From NCBI GenBank assembly GCA_026874595.1, contig CM049311.1, positions 16,025,676-16,089,675 on the forward strand: a stretch of 64,000 nt of DNA, in the 5' to 3' direction. Of the stretch, positions 41,101 to 56,100 are shown piece after piece. The notes beneath the pieces were generated by a model, which saw nothing but the letters and a program-made list of their open reading frames with translations, searched no databases and was not told the DNA's origin. How positions within the stretch are numbered: position 1 is the first letter of the stretch; each line of letters begins with the position of its first letter. Source of the stretch: Sipunculus nudus (lineage: Eukaryota > Annelida > Sipuncula > Golfingiida > Sipunculidae). The position numbers and the translations under genes are program-made.

Positions 41101-44100
41101 TCTTTCCTTTCATAAGCCGATATTATGTCTGTAAAGATTCCTTGCTTAAAACCTTCTATCCTTCTTCATGCAGATAATGTAATTGTAAAGTTATTTTTTT
41201 TAAATGAACGAAAAGGAGAGGTTATTGAAGTTATGATGATACAGAAACTGCTTATTTGTAGTTCTTTGCACTTGAAATAGGACATAGTTATGCTTTCATT
41301 AATCAATCAGACGGAATAAATGAATTCTTTTAAAATGATTAATTATTGGTTTCTTCAATTTTAAATGTCAATGTTATATTCTTTTCAATTCTTTCACATG
41401 AAGATCATAGATATTCGATTGTGTGCATGTGGAATAGCTTCTGAAACAATGGAACATTTTAATAGTTTCAAAATCAACAAATATGATGCGTTACGACACT
41501 GGGTTTAAAACGACCCTTTCTGCGTCGGACGGATATTATTTTTGGAGCCAATTATTTGGTCAGCCCAAAGCATATGCTCTGGGCATGCTGAATGTTCTTT
41601 TCCAAGCGAATTGCCACAAACTTTTAATGGCTGACTACGTTAACGACCAATCGAAGCGGAATCTCAGGTCGAAATGGCTGAATATTCTATTTATAAGAAG
41701 GAGAAAGCAAAGGGAGTCAGAAATATAAGTTGTATTAATAACTGGTTGGCACTGTGTTCAATTAAACATGTTTTCATGTATATCATTCTTCAGTGGCCCC
41801 AACGACCTCACCGGCCGCCGTCACGTCTCCAACACCAGCACCAACTGGTAAGCAAGATACTAGTCGTGGTAGCCCTAGTAAACTCTCTTATTCATGTCAA
41901 TGCAAAAAGATCGGGTTTTCCCACGATATAGGAAGGTTTAGTATGCACGGGGCAATTGTTCTTAAACAAAGCAATTCTGGCACTTTTCGATTCTATTATT
42001 AAAAGCTCTTTCCTTTAATAAGCAGATATTATGTCTGTAAAGATTCCTTGCTTAAAACCTTCTTTTCTTCTTCATGCAGATAATGTAATTGTTAAGTTAT
42101 TTTTTTTAAATGAACGAAAAGGAGAGGTTATTGAAGTTATGATGATACAGAAACTGCTTATTTGTAGTTCTTTGCATCTGAAATAGGACATGTTTATGCT
42201 TTGATTAATCAATCAGACGGAATAAATGAATTCTTTTAAAATGATTTATTATTGGTTTCTTCAATTTTAAATGTCAATGTTATATTCTTTTCAATTCTTT
42301 CACATGAAGATCATAGAAATTCGATTGTGTGCATGTGGAATAGCTTCTGAAACAATGGAACATTTAAATAGTTTCAAAATCAACAAATATGATGCGTTAC
42401 GACACTGGGTTTAAAACGACCCTTTCTGCGTCGGACGGATATTATTTTTGGAGCCAATTATTTGGTCAGCCCAAAGCATATGCTCTGGGCATGCTGAAGG
42501 TTCTTTTCTAATCGAATTGCCACAAACTTTTAATGGCTGACTACGTTAACGACCAATCAAAGCGGAATCTCAGGTCGAAATGGCTGAATATTCTATTCAT
42601 AAGAAGGAGAAAGCAAAGGGAGTCAGAAATATAAGTTGTATTAATAACTGGTTGGCACTGTGTTCAATTAAACATGTTTTCATGTATATCATTCTTCAGT
42701 GGCCCCAACGACCCCACCGGCCGCCGTCACGACTACAACACCAGCACCAACTGGTAAGCAAGATACTAGGCGTGGTAGCCCTAGTAAACTCTCTTATTCA
42801 TGTCAATGCAAAAAGATCGGGTTTTCCCACGATATAGGAAGGTTTAGTATGCACGGGGCAATTGTTCTTAAACAAAGCAATTCTGGCACTTTTCGATTCT
42901 ATTATTAAAAGCTCTTTCCTTTAATAAGCAGATATTATGTCTGTAAAGATTCCTTGCTTAAAACCTTCTTTTCTTCTTCATGCAGATAATGTAATTGTTA
43001 AGTTATTTTTTTTAAATGAACGAAAAGGAGAGGTTATTGAAGTTATGATGATACAGAAACTGCTTATTTGTAGTTCTTTGCATCTGAAATAGGACATGTT
43101 TATGCTTTGATTAATCAATCAGACGGAATAAATGAATTCTTTTAAAATGATTTATTATTGGTTTCTTCAATTTTAAATGTCAATGTTATATTCTTTTCAA
43201 TTCTTTCACATGAAGATCATAGAAATTCGATTGTGTGCATGTGGAATAGCTTCTGAAACAATGGAACATTTAAATAGTTTCAAAATCAACAAATATGATG
43301 CGTTACGACACTGGGTTTAAAACGACCCTTTCTGCGTCGGACGGATATTATTTTTGGAGCCAATTATTTGGTCAGCCCAAAGCATATGCTCTGGGCATGC
43401 TGAAGGTTCTTTTCTAATCGAATTGCCACAAACTTTTAATGGCTGACTACGTTAACGACCAATCAAAGCGGAATCTCAGGTCGAAATGGCTGAATATTCT
43501 ATTCATAAGAAGGAGAAAGCAAAGGGAGTCAGAAATATAAGTTGTATTAATAACTGGTTGGCACTGTGTTCAATTAAACATGTTTTCATGTATATCATTC
43601 TTCAGTGGCCCCAACGACCCCACCGGCCGCCGTCACGACTACAACACCAGCACCAACTGGTAAGCAAGATACTAGGCGTGGTAGCCCTAGTAAACTCTCT
43701 TATTCATGTCAATGCAAAAAGATCGGGTTTTCCCACGATATAGGAAGGTTTAGTATGCACGGGGCAATTGTTCTTAAACAAAGCAATTCTGGCACTTTTC
43801 GATTCTATTATTAAAAGCTCTTTCCTTTAATAAGCAGATATTATGTCTGTAAAGATTCCTTGCTTAAAACCTTCTTTTCTTCTTCATGCAGATAATGTAA
43901 TTGTTAAGTTATTTTTTTTAAATGAACGAAAAGGAGAGGTTATTGAAGTTATGATGATACAGAAACTGCTTATTTGTAGTTCTTTGCATCTGAAATAGGA
44001 CATGTTTATGCTTTGATTAATCAATCGGACTGAATAAATGAATTCTTTTAAAATGATTAATTATTGGTATCTTCAATTTTTAATGTCAATGTTATATTCT

Positions 44101-47100
44101 TTTCAATTCTTTCACATGAAGATCATAGATATTCGATTGTGTGCATGTGGAATAGATTCTGAAACAATGGAACATTTAAATAGTTTCAAAATCAACAAAT
44201 ATGATGCGTTACGACACTGGGTTTAAAACGACCCTTTCTGTGTCGGACGGATATTATTTTTGGAGCCAATTATTTGGTCAGCCCAAAGCATATGCTCTGG
44301 GCATGCTGAAGGTTCTTTTCCAATCGAGTTGCAACAAACTTTTAATGGCTGACTACGCTAACGACCAATCAAAGCGGAATCTCAGGTCGAAATGGCTGAA
44401 TATTCTATTCATAAGAAGGAGAAAGCAAGGGGAGTCAGAAATATAAGTTGTATTAATAACTGGTTGGCACTGTGTTCAATTAAACATGTTTTCATGTATA
44501 TCATTCTTCAGTGGCCCAGACGACCCCACCGGCCGCCGTCACGACTCCAACACCAGCACCAACTGGTAAGCAAGATACTAGGCGTGTTAGCCCTAGTAAA
44601 TCACTCTCTAATTCATGTCAATGCAAAAAGATCGGGTTTTCCCACGATATAGGAAGGTTTAGTATGCAGTGTGCAATTGTTCTTAAACAAAGCAATTCTG
44701 GCTCTTTTCGATTCTATTATTGAAAGCTCTTTCCTTTTATAAGCAGATATTATGTCTGTAAAGATTCCTTGCTTAAAACCTTCTATCCTTCTTCATGCAG
44801 ATAATGTAATTGTAAAGTTATTTTTTTTTTTAAATGAACAAAAAGGAGAGGTTATTGAAGTTATGATGATACAGAAACTGCTTATTTGTAGTTCTTTGCA
44901 CTTGAAATAGGACATGTTTATGCTTTCATTAATCAATCAGACGGAATAAATGAATTCTTTTAAAATGATTAATTATTGGTTTCTTCAATTATAAATGTCA
45001 ATGTTATATTCTTTTCAATTCTTTCACATGAAGATCATAGAAATTCGATTGTGTGCATGTGGAATAGCTTCTGAAACAATGGAACATTCAAATAGTTTCA
45101 AAATCAACAAATATGATGCGTTACGACACTGGGTTTAAAACAACCCTTTCTGTGTCGGACGGATATTATTTTTGGAGCCAATTATTTTGCCAGCCCAAAG
45201 CATATGCTCTGGGCTTGCTGAATGTTCTTTTCCAAGCGAGTGCCACAAACTTTTAATGGCTGACTACGCTAACGACCAATCAAAGCGGAATCTCAGGTCG
45301 AAATGGCTGAATATTCTATTCATAAGAAGGAGAGAGCAAGGGGAGTCAGAAATATAAGTTGTATTAATAACTGGTTGGCACTGTGTTCAATTAAACATGT
45401 TTTCAAGTATATCATTCTTCAGTGGCCCCAACGACCCCACCGGCCGCCGTCACGTCTCCAATACCAGCACCAACTGGTAAGCAAGATACTAGGCGTGGTA
45501 GCCCTAGTAAATCACTCTCTAATTCATGTCAATGCAAAAAGATCGGGTTTTCCCACGATATAGGAAGGTTTAGCATGCAGTGTGCAATTGTTCTTAAACA
45601 AAGCAATTCTGGCACTTTTCGATTCTATTATTAAAAGCTCTTTCCTTTTATAAGCAGATATTATGTCTGTAAAGATTCCTTGCTTAAAACCTTCTATTCT
45701 TCTTCATGCAGATAATGTAATTGTTAAGTTATTTTTTTTAAATGAACGAAAAGGAGAGGTTATTGAAGTTATGATGATACAGAAACTGCTTATTTGTAGT
45801 TCTTTGCATCTGAAATAGGACATGTTTATGCTTTGATTAATCAATCAGACGGAATAAATGAATTCTTTTAAAATGATTAATTATTGGTTTCTTCAATTTT
45901 AAATGTCAATGTTATATTCTTTTCAATTCTTTCACATGAAGATCATAGAAATTCGATTGTGTGCATGTGGAATAGCTTCTGAAACAATGGAACATTTAAA
46001 TAGTTTCAAAATCAACAAATATGATGCGTTACGACACTGGGTTTAAAACGACCCTTTCTGTGTCGGACGGATATTATTTTTGGAGCTAATTATTTGGCCA
46101 GCCCAAAGAATATGCTCTGAGCTTGCTGAAGGTTCTTTTCCAAGCAAGTTGCCACAAACTTTTAATGGATGACTACGCTAACGACCAATCAAAGCTGAAT
46201 CTCAAGTCGAAATGGCTGAATATTCTATTCATAAGAAGGAGAAAGCAAGGGGAGTCAGAAATTTAAGTTGTATTAATAACTGGTTGGCACTGTGTTCAAT
46301 TAAACATGTTTTCATGTATATCATTCTTCAGTGGCCCCAACGACCCCACCGGCCGCCGTCACGTCTCCAACACCAGCACCAACTGGTAAGCAAGATACTA
46401 GGCGTGTTAGCCCTAGTAAATCACTCTCTAATTCATGTCAATGCAAAAAGATCGGGTTTTCCCACGATATAGGAAGGTTTAGTATGCAGTGTGCAATTGT
46501 TCCTAAACAAAGCAATTCTGCCTCTTTTCGATTCTATTATTCAAAGCTCTTTCCTTTCATAAGCCGATATTATGTCTGTAAAGATTCCTTGCTTAAAACC
46601 TTCTATCCTTCTTCATGCAGATAATGTAATTGTAAAGTTATTTTTTTTAAATGAACGAAAAGGAGAGGTTATTGAAGTTATGATGATACAGAAACTGCTT
46701 ATTTGTAGTTCTTTGCACTTGAAATAGGACATAGTTATGCTTTCATTAATCAATCAGACGGAATAAATGAATTCTTTTAAAATGATTAATTATTGGTTTC
46801 TTCAATTTTAAATGTCAATGTTATATTCTTTTCAATTCTTTCACATGAAGATCATAGATATTCGATTGTGTGCATGTGGAATAGCTTCTGAAACAATGGA
46901 ACATTTTAATAGTTTCAAAATCAACAAATATGATGCGTTACGACACTGGGTTTAAAACGACCCTTTCTGCGTCGGACGGATATTATTTTTGGAGCCAATT
47001 ATTTGGTCAGCCCAAAGCATATGCTCTGGGCATGCTGAATGTTCTTTTCCAAGCGAATTGCCACAAACTTTTAATGGCTGACTACGTTAACGACCAATCG

Positions 47101-50100
47101 AAGCGGAATCTCAGGTCGAAATGGCTGAATATTCTATTTATAAGAAGGAGAAAGCAAAGGGAGTCAGAAATATAAGTTGTATTAATAACTGGTTGGCACT
47201 GTGTTCAATTAAACATGTTTTCATGTATATCATTCTTCAGTGGCCCCAACGACCCCACCGGCCGCCGTCACGTCTCCAACACCAGCACCAACTGGTAAGC
47301 AAGATACTAGTCGTGGTAGCCCTAGTAAACTCTCTTATTCATGTCAATGCAAAAAGATCGGGTTTTCCCACGATATAGGAAGGTTTAGTATGCACGGGGC
47401 AATTGTTCTTAAACAAAGCAATTCTGGCACTTTTCGATTCTATTATTAAAAGCTCTTTCCTTTAATAAGCAGATATTATGTCTGTAAAGATTCCTTGCTT
47501 AAAACCTTCTTTTCTTCTTCATGCAGATAATGTAATTGTTAAGTTATTTTTTTTAAATGAACGAAAAGGAGAGGTTATTGAAGTTATGATGATACAGAAA
47601 CTGCTTATTTGTAGTTCTTTGCATCTGAAATAGGACATGTTTATGCTTTGATTAATCAATCAGACGGAATAAATGAATTCTTTTAAAATGATTTATTATT
47701 GGTTTCTTCAATTTTAAATGTCAATGTTATATTCTTTTCAATTCTTTCACATGAAGATCATAGAAATTCGATTGTGTGCATGTGGAATAGCTTCTGAAAC
47801 AATGGAACATTTAAATAGTTTCAAAATCAACAAATATGATGCGTTACGACACTGGGTTTAAAACGACCCTTTCTGCGTCGGAGGGATATTATTTTTGGAG
47901 CCAATTATTTGGTCAGCCCAAAGCATATGCTCTGGGCATGCTGAAGGTTCTTTTCTAATCGAATTGCCACAAACTTTTAATGGCTGACTACGTTAACGAC
48001 CAATCAAAGCGGAATCTCAGGTCGAAATGGCTGAATATTCTATTCATAAGAAGGAGAAAGCAAAGGGAGTCAGAAATATAAGTTGTATTAATAACTGGTT
48101 GGCACTGTGTTCAATTAAACATGTTTTCATGTATATCATTCTTCAGTGGCCCCAACGACCCCACCGGCCGCCGTCACGACTACAACACCAGCACCAACTG
48201 GTAAGCAAGATACTAGGCGTGGTAGCCCTAGTAAACTCTCTTATTCATGTCAATGCAAAAAGATCGGGTTTTCCCACGATATAGGAAGGTTTAGTATGCA
48301 CGGGGCAATTGTTCTTAAACAAAGCAATTCTGGCACTTTTCGATTCTATTATTAAAAGCTCTTTCCTTTAATAAGCAGATATTATGTCTGTAAAGATTCC
48401 TTGCTTAAAACCTTCTTTTCTTCTTCATGCAGATAATGTAATTGTTAAGTTATTTTTTTTAAATGAACGAAAAGGAGAGGTTATTGAAGTTATGATGATA
48501 CAGAAACTGCTTATTTGTAGTTCTTTGCATCTGAAATAGGACATGTTTATGCTTTGATTAATCAATCAGACGGAATAAATGAATTCTTTTAAAATGATTT
48601 ATTATTGGTTTCTTCAATTTTAAATGTCAATGTTATATTCTTTTCAATTCTTTCACATGAAGATCATAGAAATTCGATTGTGTGCATGTGGAATAGCTTC
48701 TGAAACAATGGAACATTTAAATAGTTTCAAAATCAACAAATATGATGCGTTACGACACTGGGTTTAAAACGACCCTTTCTGCGTCGGAGGGATATTATTT
48801 TTGGAGCCAATTATTTGGTCAGCCCAAAGCATATGCTCTGGGCATGCTGAAGGTTCTTTTCTAATCGAATTGCCACAAACTTTTAATGGCTGACTACGTT
48901 AACGACCAATCAAAGCGGAATCTCAGGTCGAAATGGCTGAATATTCTATTCATAAGAAGGAGAAAGCAAAGGGAGTCAGAAATATAAGTTGTATTAATAA
49001 CTGGTTGGCACTGTGTTCAATTAAACATGTTTTCATGTATATCATTCTTCAGTGGCCCAGACGACCCCACCGGCCGCCGTCACGACTCCAACACCAGCAC
49101 CAACTGGTAAGCAAGATACTAGGCGTGTTAGCCCTAGTAAATCACTCTCTAATTCATGTCAATGCAAAAAGATCGGGTTTTCCCACGATATAGGAAGGTT
49201 TAGTATGCAGTGTGCAATTGTTCTTAAACAAAGCAATTCTGGCTCTTTTCGATTCTATTATTGAAAGCTCTTTCCTTTTATAAGCAGATATTATGTCTGT
49301 AAAGATTCCTTGCTTAAAACCTTCTATCCTTCTTCATGCAGATAATGTAATTGTAAAGTTATTTTTTTTTTTAAATGAACAAAAAGGAGAGGTTATTGAA
49401 GTTATGATGATACAGAAACTGCTTATTTGTAGTTCTTTGCACTTGAAATAGGACATGTTTATGCTTTCATTAATCAATCAGACGGAATAAATGAATTCTT
49501 TTAAAATGATTAATTATTGGTTTCTTCAATTATAAATGTCAATGTTATATTCTTTTCAATTCTTTCACATGAAGATCATAGAAATTCGATTGTGTGCATG
49601 TGGAATAGCTTCTGAAACAATGGAACATTCAAATAGTTTCAAAATCAACAAATATGATGCGTTACGACACTGGGTTTAAAACAACCCTTTCTGTGTCGGA
49701 CGGATATTATTTTTGGAGCCAATTATTTTGCCAGCCCAAAGCATATGCTCTGGGCTTGCTGAATGTTCTTTTCCAAGCGAGTGCCACAAACTTTTAATGG
49801 CTGACTACGCTAACGACCAATCAAAGCGGAATCTCAGGTCGAAATGGCTGAATATTCTATTCATAAGAAGGAGAGAGCAAGGGGAGTCAGAAATATAAGT
49901 TGTATTAATAACTGGTTGGCACTGTGTTCAATTAAACATGTTTTCAAGTATATCATTCTTCAGTGGCCCCAACGACCCCACCGGCCGCCGTCACGTCTCC
50001 AATACCAGCACCAACTGGTAAGCAAGATACTAGGCGTGGTAGCCCTAGTAAATCACTCTCTAATTCATGTCAATGCAAAAAGATCGGGTTTTCCCACGAT

Positions 50101-53100
50101 ATAGGAAGGTTTAGCATGCAGTGTGCAATTGTTCTTAAACAAAGCAATTCTGGCACTTTTCGATTCTATTATTAAAAGCTCTTTCCTTTTATAAGCAGAT
50201 ATTATGTCTGTAAAGATTCCTTGCTTAAAACCTTCTATTCTTCTTCATGCAGATAATGTAATTGTTAAGTTATTTTTTTTAAATGAACGAAAAGGAGAGG
50301 TTATTGAAGTTATGATGATACAGAAACTGCTTATTTGTAGTTCTTTGCATCTGAAATAGGACATGTTTATGCTTTGATTAATCAATCAGACGGAATAAAT
50401 GAATTCTTTTAAAATGATTAATTATTGGTTTCTTCAATTTTAAATGTCAATGTTATATTCTTTTCAATTCTTTCACATGAAGATCATAGAAATTCGATTG
50501 TGTGCATGTGGAATAGCTTCTGAAACAATGGAACATTTAAATAGTTTCAAAATCAACAAATATGATGCGTTACGACACTGGGTTTAAAACGACCCTTTCT
50601 GTGTCGGACGGATATTATTTTTGGAGCTAATTATTTGGCCAGCCCAAAGAATATGCTCTGAGCTTGCTGAAGGTTCTTTTCCAAGCGAGTTGCCACAAGC
50701 TTTTAATGGATGACTACGCTAACGACCAATCAAAGCTGAATCTCAAGTCGAAATGGCTGAATATTCTATTCATAAGAAGGAGAAAGCAAGGGGAGTCAGA
50801 AATTTAAGTTGTATTAATAACTGGTTGGCACTGTGTTCAATTAAACATGTTTTCATGTATATCATTCTTCAGTGGCCCCAACGACCCCACCGGCCGCCGT
50901 CACGTCTCCAACACCAGCACCAACTGGTAAGCAAGATACTAGGCGTGTTAGCCCTAGTAAATCACTCTCTAATTCATGTCAATGCAAAAAGATCGGGTTT
51001 TTCCACGATATAGGAAGGTTTAGTATGCAGTGTGCAATTGTTCCTAAACAAAGCAATTCTGCCTCTTTTCGATTCTATTATTCAAAGCTCTTTCCTTTCA
51101 TAAGCCGATATTATGTCTGTAAAGATTCCTTGCTTAAAACCTTCTATCCTTCTTCATGCAGATAATGTAATTGTAAAGTTATTTTTTTTAAATGAACGAA
51201 AAGGAGAGGTTATTGAAGTTATGATGATACAGAAACTGCTTATTTGTAGTTCTTTGCACTTGAAATAGGACATAGTTATGCTTTCATTAATCAATCAGAC
51301 GGAATAAATGAATTCTTTTAAAATGATTAATTATTGGTTTCTTCAATTTTAAATGTCAATGTTATATTCTTTTCAATTCTTTCACATGAAGATCATAGAT
51401 ATTCGATTGTGTGCATGTGGAATAGCTTCTGAAACAATGGAACATTTTAATAGTTTCAAAATCAACAAATATGATGCGTTACGACACTGGGTTTAAAACG
51501 ACCCTTTCTGCGTCGGACGGATATTATTTTTGGAGCCAATTATTTGGTCAGCCCAAAGCATATGCTCTGGGCATGCTGAATGTTCTTTTCCAAGCGAATT
51601 GCCACAAACTTTTAATGGCTGACTACGTTAACGACCAATCGAAGCGGAATCTCAGGTCGAAATGGCTGAATATTCTATTTATAAGAAGGAGAAAGCAAAG
51701 GGAGTCAGAAATATAAGTTGTATTAATAACTGGTTGGCACTGTGTTCAATTAAACATGTTTTCATGTATATCATTCTTCAGTGGCCCCAACGACCCCACC
51801 GGCCGCCGTCACGTCTCCAACACCAGCACCAACTGGTAAGCAAGATACTAGTCGTGGTAGCCCTAGTAAACTCTCTTATTCATGTCAATGCAAAAAGATC
51901 GGGTTTTCCCACGATATAGGAAGGTTTAGTATGCACGGGGCAATTGTTCTTAAACAAAGCAATTCTGGCACTTTTCGATTCTATTATTAAAAGCTCTTTC
52001 CTTTAATAAGCAGATATTATGTCTGTAAAGATTCCTTGCTTAAAACCTTCTTTTCTTCTTCATGCAGATAATGTAATTGTTAAGTTATTTTTTTTAAATG
52101 AACGAAAAGGAGAGGTTATTGAAGTTATGATGATACAGAAACTGCTTATTTGTAGTTCTTTGCATCTGAAATAGGACATGTTTATGCTTTGATTAATCAA
52201 TCAGACGGAATAAATGAATTCTTTTAAAATGATTTATTATTGGTTTCTTCAATTTTAAATGTCAATGTTATATTCTTTTCAATTCTTTCACATGAAGATC
52301 ATAGAAATTCGATTGTGTGCATGTGGAATAGCTTCTGAAACAATGGAACATTTAAATAGTTTCAAAATCAACAAATATGATGCGTTACGACACTGGGTTT
52401 AAAACGACCCTTTCTGCGTCGGACGGATATTATTTTTGGAGCCAATTATTTGGTCAGCCCAAAGCATATGCTCTGGGCATGCTGAAGGTTCTTTTCTAAT
52501 CGAATTGCCACAAACTTTTAATGGCTGACTACGTTAACGACCAATCAAAGCGGAATCTCAGGTCGAAATGGCTGAATATTCTATTCATAAGAAGGAGAAA
52601 GCAAAGGGAGTCAGAAATATAAGTTGTATTAATAACTGGTTGGCACTGTGTTCAATTAAACATGTTTTCATGTATATCATTCTTCAGTGGCCCCAACGAC
52701 CCCACCGGCCGCCGTCACGACTACAACACCAGCACCAACTGGTAAGCAAGATACTAGGCGTGGTAGCCCTAGTAAACTCTCTTATTCATGTCAATGCAAA
52801 AAGATCGGGTTTTCCCACGATATAGGAAGGTTTAGTATGCACGGGGCAATTGTTCTTAAACAAAGCAATTCTGGCACTTTTCGATTCTATTATTAAAAGC
52901 TCTTTCCTTTAATAAGCAGATATTATGTCTGTAAAGATTCCTTGCTTAAAACCTTCTTTTCTTCTTCATGCAGATAATGTAATTGTTAAGTTATTTTTTT
53001 TAAATGAACGAAAAGGAGAGGTTATTGAAGTTATGATGATACAGAAACTGCTTATTTGTAGTTCTTTGCATCTGAAATAGGACATGTTTATGCTTTGATT

Positions 53101-56100
53101 AATCAATCAGACGGAATAAATGAATTCTTTTAAAATGATTTATTATTGGTTTCTTCAATTTTAAATGTCAATGTTATATTCTTTTCAATTCTTTCACATG
53201 AAGATCATAGAAATTCGATTGTGTGCATGTGGAATAGCTTCTGAAACAATGGAACATTTAAATAGTTTCAAAATCAACAAATATGATGCGTTACGACACT
53301 GGGTTTAAAACGACCCTTTCTGCGTCGGACGGATATTATTTTTGGAGCCAATTATTTGGTCAGCCCAAAGCATATGCTCTGGGCATGCTGAAGGTTCTTT
53401 TCTAATCGAATTGCCACAAACTTTTAATGGCTGACTACGTTAACGACCAATCAAAGCGGAATCTCAGGTCGAAATGGCTGAATATTCTATTCATAAGAAG
53501 GAGAAAGCAAAGGGAGTCAGAAATATAAGTTGTATTAATAACTGGTTGGCACTGTGTTCAATTAAACATGTTTTCATGTATATCATTCTTCAGTGGCCCC
53601 AACGACCCCACCGGCCGCCGTCACGACTACAACACCAGCACCAACTGGTAAGCAAGATACTAGGCGTGGTAGCCCTAGTAAACTCTCTTATTCATGTCAA
53701 TGCAAAAAGATCGGGTTTTCCCACGATATAGGAAGGTTTAGTATGCACGGGGCAATTGTTCTTAAACAAAGCAATTCTGGCACTTTTCGATTCTATTATT
53801 AAAAGCTCTTTCCTTTAATAAGCAGATATTATGTCTGTAAAGATTCCTTGCTTAAAACCTTCTTTTCTTCTTCATGCAGATAATGTAATTGTTAAGTTAT
53901 TTTTTTTAAATGAACGAAAAGGAGAGGTTATTGAAGTTATGATGATACAGAAACTGCTTATTTGTAGTTCTTTGCATCTGAAATAGGACATGTTTATGCT
54001 TTGATTAATCAATCAGACGGAATAAATGAATTCTTTTAAAATGATTTATTATTGGTTTCTTCAATTTTAAATGTCAATGTTATATTCTTTTCAATTCTTT
54101 CACATGAAGATCATAGAAATTCGATTGTGTGCATGTGGAATAGCTTCTGAAACAATGGAACATTTAAATAGTTTCAAAATCAACAAATATGATGCGTTAC
54201 GACACTGGGTTTAAAACGACCCTTTCTGCGTCGGACGGATATTATTTTTGGAGCCAATTATTTGGTCAGCCCAAAGCATATGCTCTGGGCATGCTGAAGG
54301 TTCTTTTCTAATCGAATTGCCACAAACTTTTAATGGCTGACTACGTTAACGACCAATCAAAGCGGAATCTCAGGTTGAAATGGCTGAATATTCTATTCAT
54401 AAGAAGGAGAAAGCAAAGGGAGTCAGAAATATAAGTTGTATTAATAACTGGTTGGCACTGTGTTCAATTAAACATGTTTTCATGTATATCATTCTTCAGT
54501 GGCCCCAACGACCCAACCGGCCGCCGTCACGACTACAACACCAGCACCAACTGGTAAGCAAGATACTAGGCGTGTTAGCCCTAGTAAATCACTCTCTAAT
54601 TCATGTCAATGCAAAAAGATCGGGTTTTCCCACGATATAGGAAGGTTTAGTATGCAGTGTGCAATTGTTCCTAAACAAAGCAATTCTGGCTCTTTTCGAT
54701 TCTATTATTCAAAGCTCTTTCCTTTTATAAGCAGATATTATGTCTGTAGAGATTCCTTGCTTAAAACCTTCTATCCTTCTTCATGCAGATAATGTAATTG
54801 TAAAGTTATTTTTTTTTTAAATGAACAAAAAGGAGAGGTTATTGAAGTTATGATGATACAGAAACTGCTTATTTTTAATTCTTTGCACTTGAAATAGGAC
54901 ATGTTTATGCTTTCATTAATCAATCAGACGGAATAAATGAATTCTTTTACAATGATTAATTATTGGTTTCTTCAATTTTAAATGTCAATGTTATATTCTT
55001 TTCAATTCTTTCACATGAAGATCATAGAAATTCGATTGTGTGCATGTGGAATAGCTTCTGAAACAATGGAACATTCAAATAGTTTCAAAATCAACAAATA
55101 TGATGCGTTACGACACTGGGTTTAAAACAACCCTTTCTGTGTCGGACGGATATTATTTTTGGAGCCAATTATTTTGCCAGCCCAAAGCATATGCTCTGGG
55201 CTTGCTGAATGTTATTTTCCAAGCGAGTGCCACAAACTTTTAATGGCTGACTACGCTAACGACCAATCAAAGCGGAATCTCAGGTCGAAATGGCTGAATA
55301 TTCTATTCATAAGAAGGAGAGAGCAAGGGGAGTCAGAAATATAAGTTGTATTAATAACTGGTTGGCACTGTGTTCAATTAAACATGTTTTCAAGTATATC
55401 ATTCTTCAGTGGCCCCAACGACCCCACCGGCCGCCGTCACGTCTCCAATACCAGCACCAACTGGTAAGCAAGATACTAGGCGTGGTAGCCCTAGTAAATC
55501 ACTCTCTAATTCATGTCAATGCAAAAAGATCGGGTTTTCCCACGATATAGGAAGGTTTAGTATGCAGTGTGCAATTGTTCTTAAACAATGCAATTCTGGC
55601 TCTTTTCGATTCTATTATTAAAAGCTCTTTCCTTTTATAAGCAGATATTATGTCTGTAAAGATTCCTTGCTTAAAACCTTCTATCCTTCTTCATGCAGAT
55701 AATGTAATTGTAAAGTTATTTTTTTTTAAATGAACGAAAAGGAGAGGTTATTGAAGTTATGATGATACAGAAACTGCTTATTTTTAGTTCTTTGCACTTG
55801 AAAAAGGACATGTTCATGCTTTCATTTATCAATCAGAAGGAATAAATGAATTCTTTTAAAATGATTAAATATTGGTTTCTTCAATTTTAAATGTCAATGT
55901 TATATTATTTTCAATTCTTTCACATGAAGATCATAGAAATTCGATTGTGTGCATGTGGAATAGCTTCGGAAACAATGGAACATTTAAATAGTTTCAAAAT
56001 CAACAAATATGATGCATTACGACATTGGGTTTAAAACGACCCTTTCTGCGTCGGACGGATATTATTTTTGGAGCCAATTATTTGGTCAGCCCAAAGCATA

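Larger units (their letters stand above)
34021..44008 (+). repeat. Higher-order repeat, copy 1 (units 7-17)
   Basis: An eleven-unit block of order Q I S S' T Q I S S' T T. Exon-to-exon spacings are 911, 909, 909, 906, 906, 911, 909, 909, 906, 906 and 906, identical in the next block, giving a period of 9,988 bp. Each block itself holds two 4,541-bp five-unit subrepeats (34523 to 39064; 39064 to 43605) plus one extra T unit. The boundaries given are arbitrary to within the crossover interval. Confidence 0.9.
44009..53996 (+). repeat. Higher-order repeat, copy 2 (units 18-28)
   Basis: It repeats the order and all spacings of units 7-17. Only scattered single-base differences were noticed, such as 41794-41847 (Ser codon), 39123 (donor) and 47883. 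After this block the array continues with a T-type variant (unit 29) rather than a Q unit. Confidence 0.9.
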
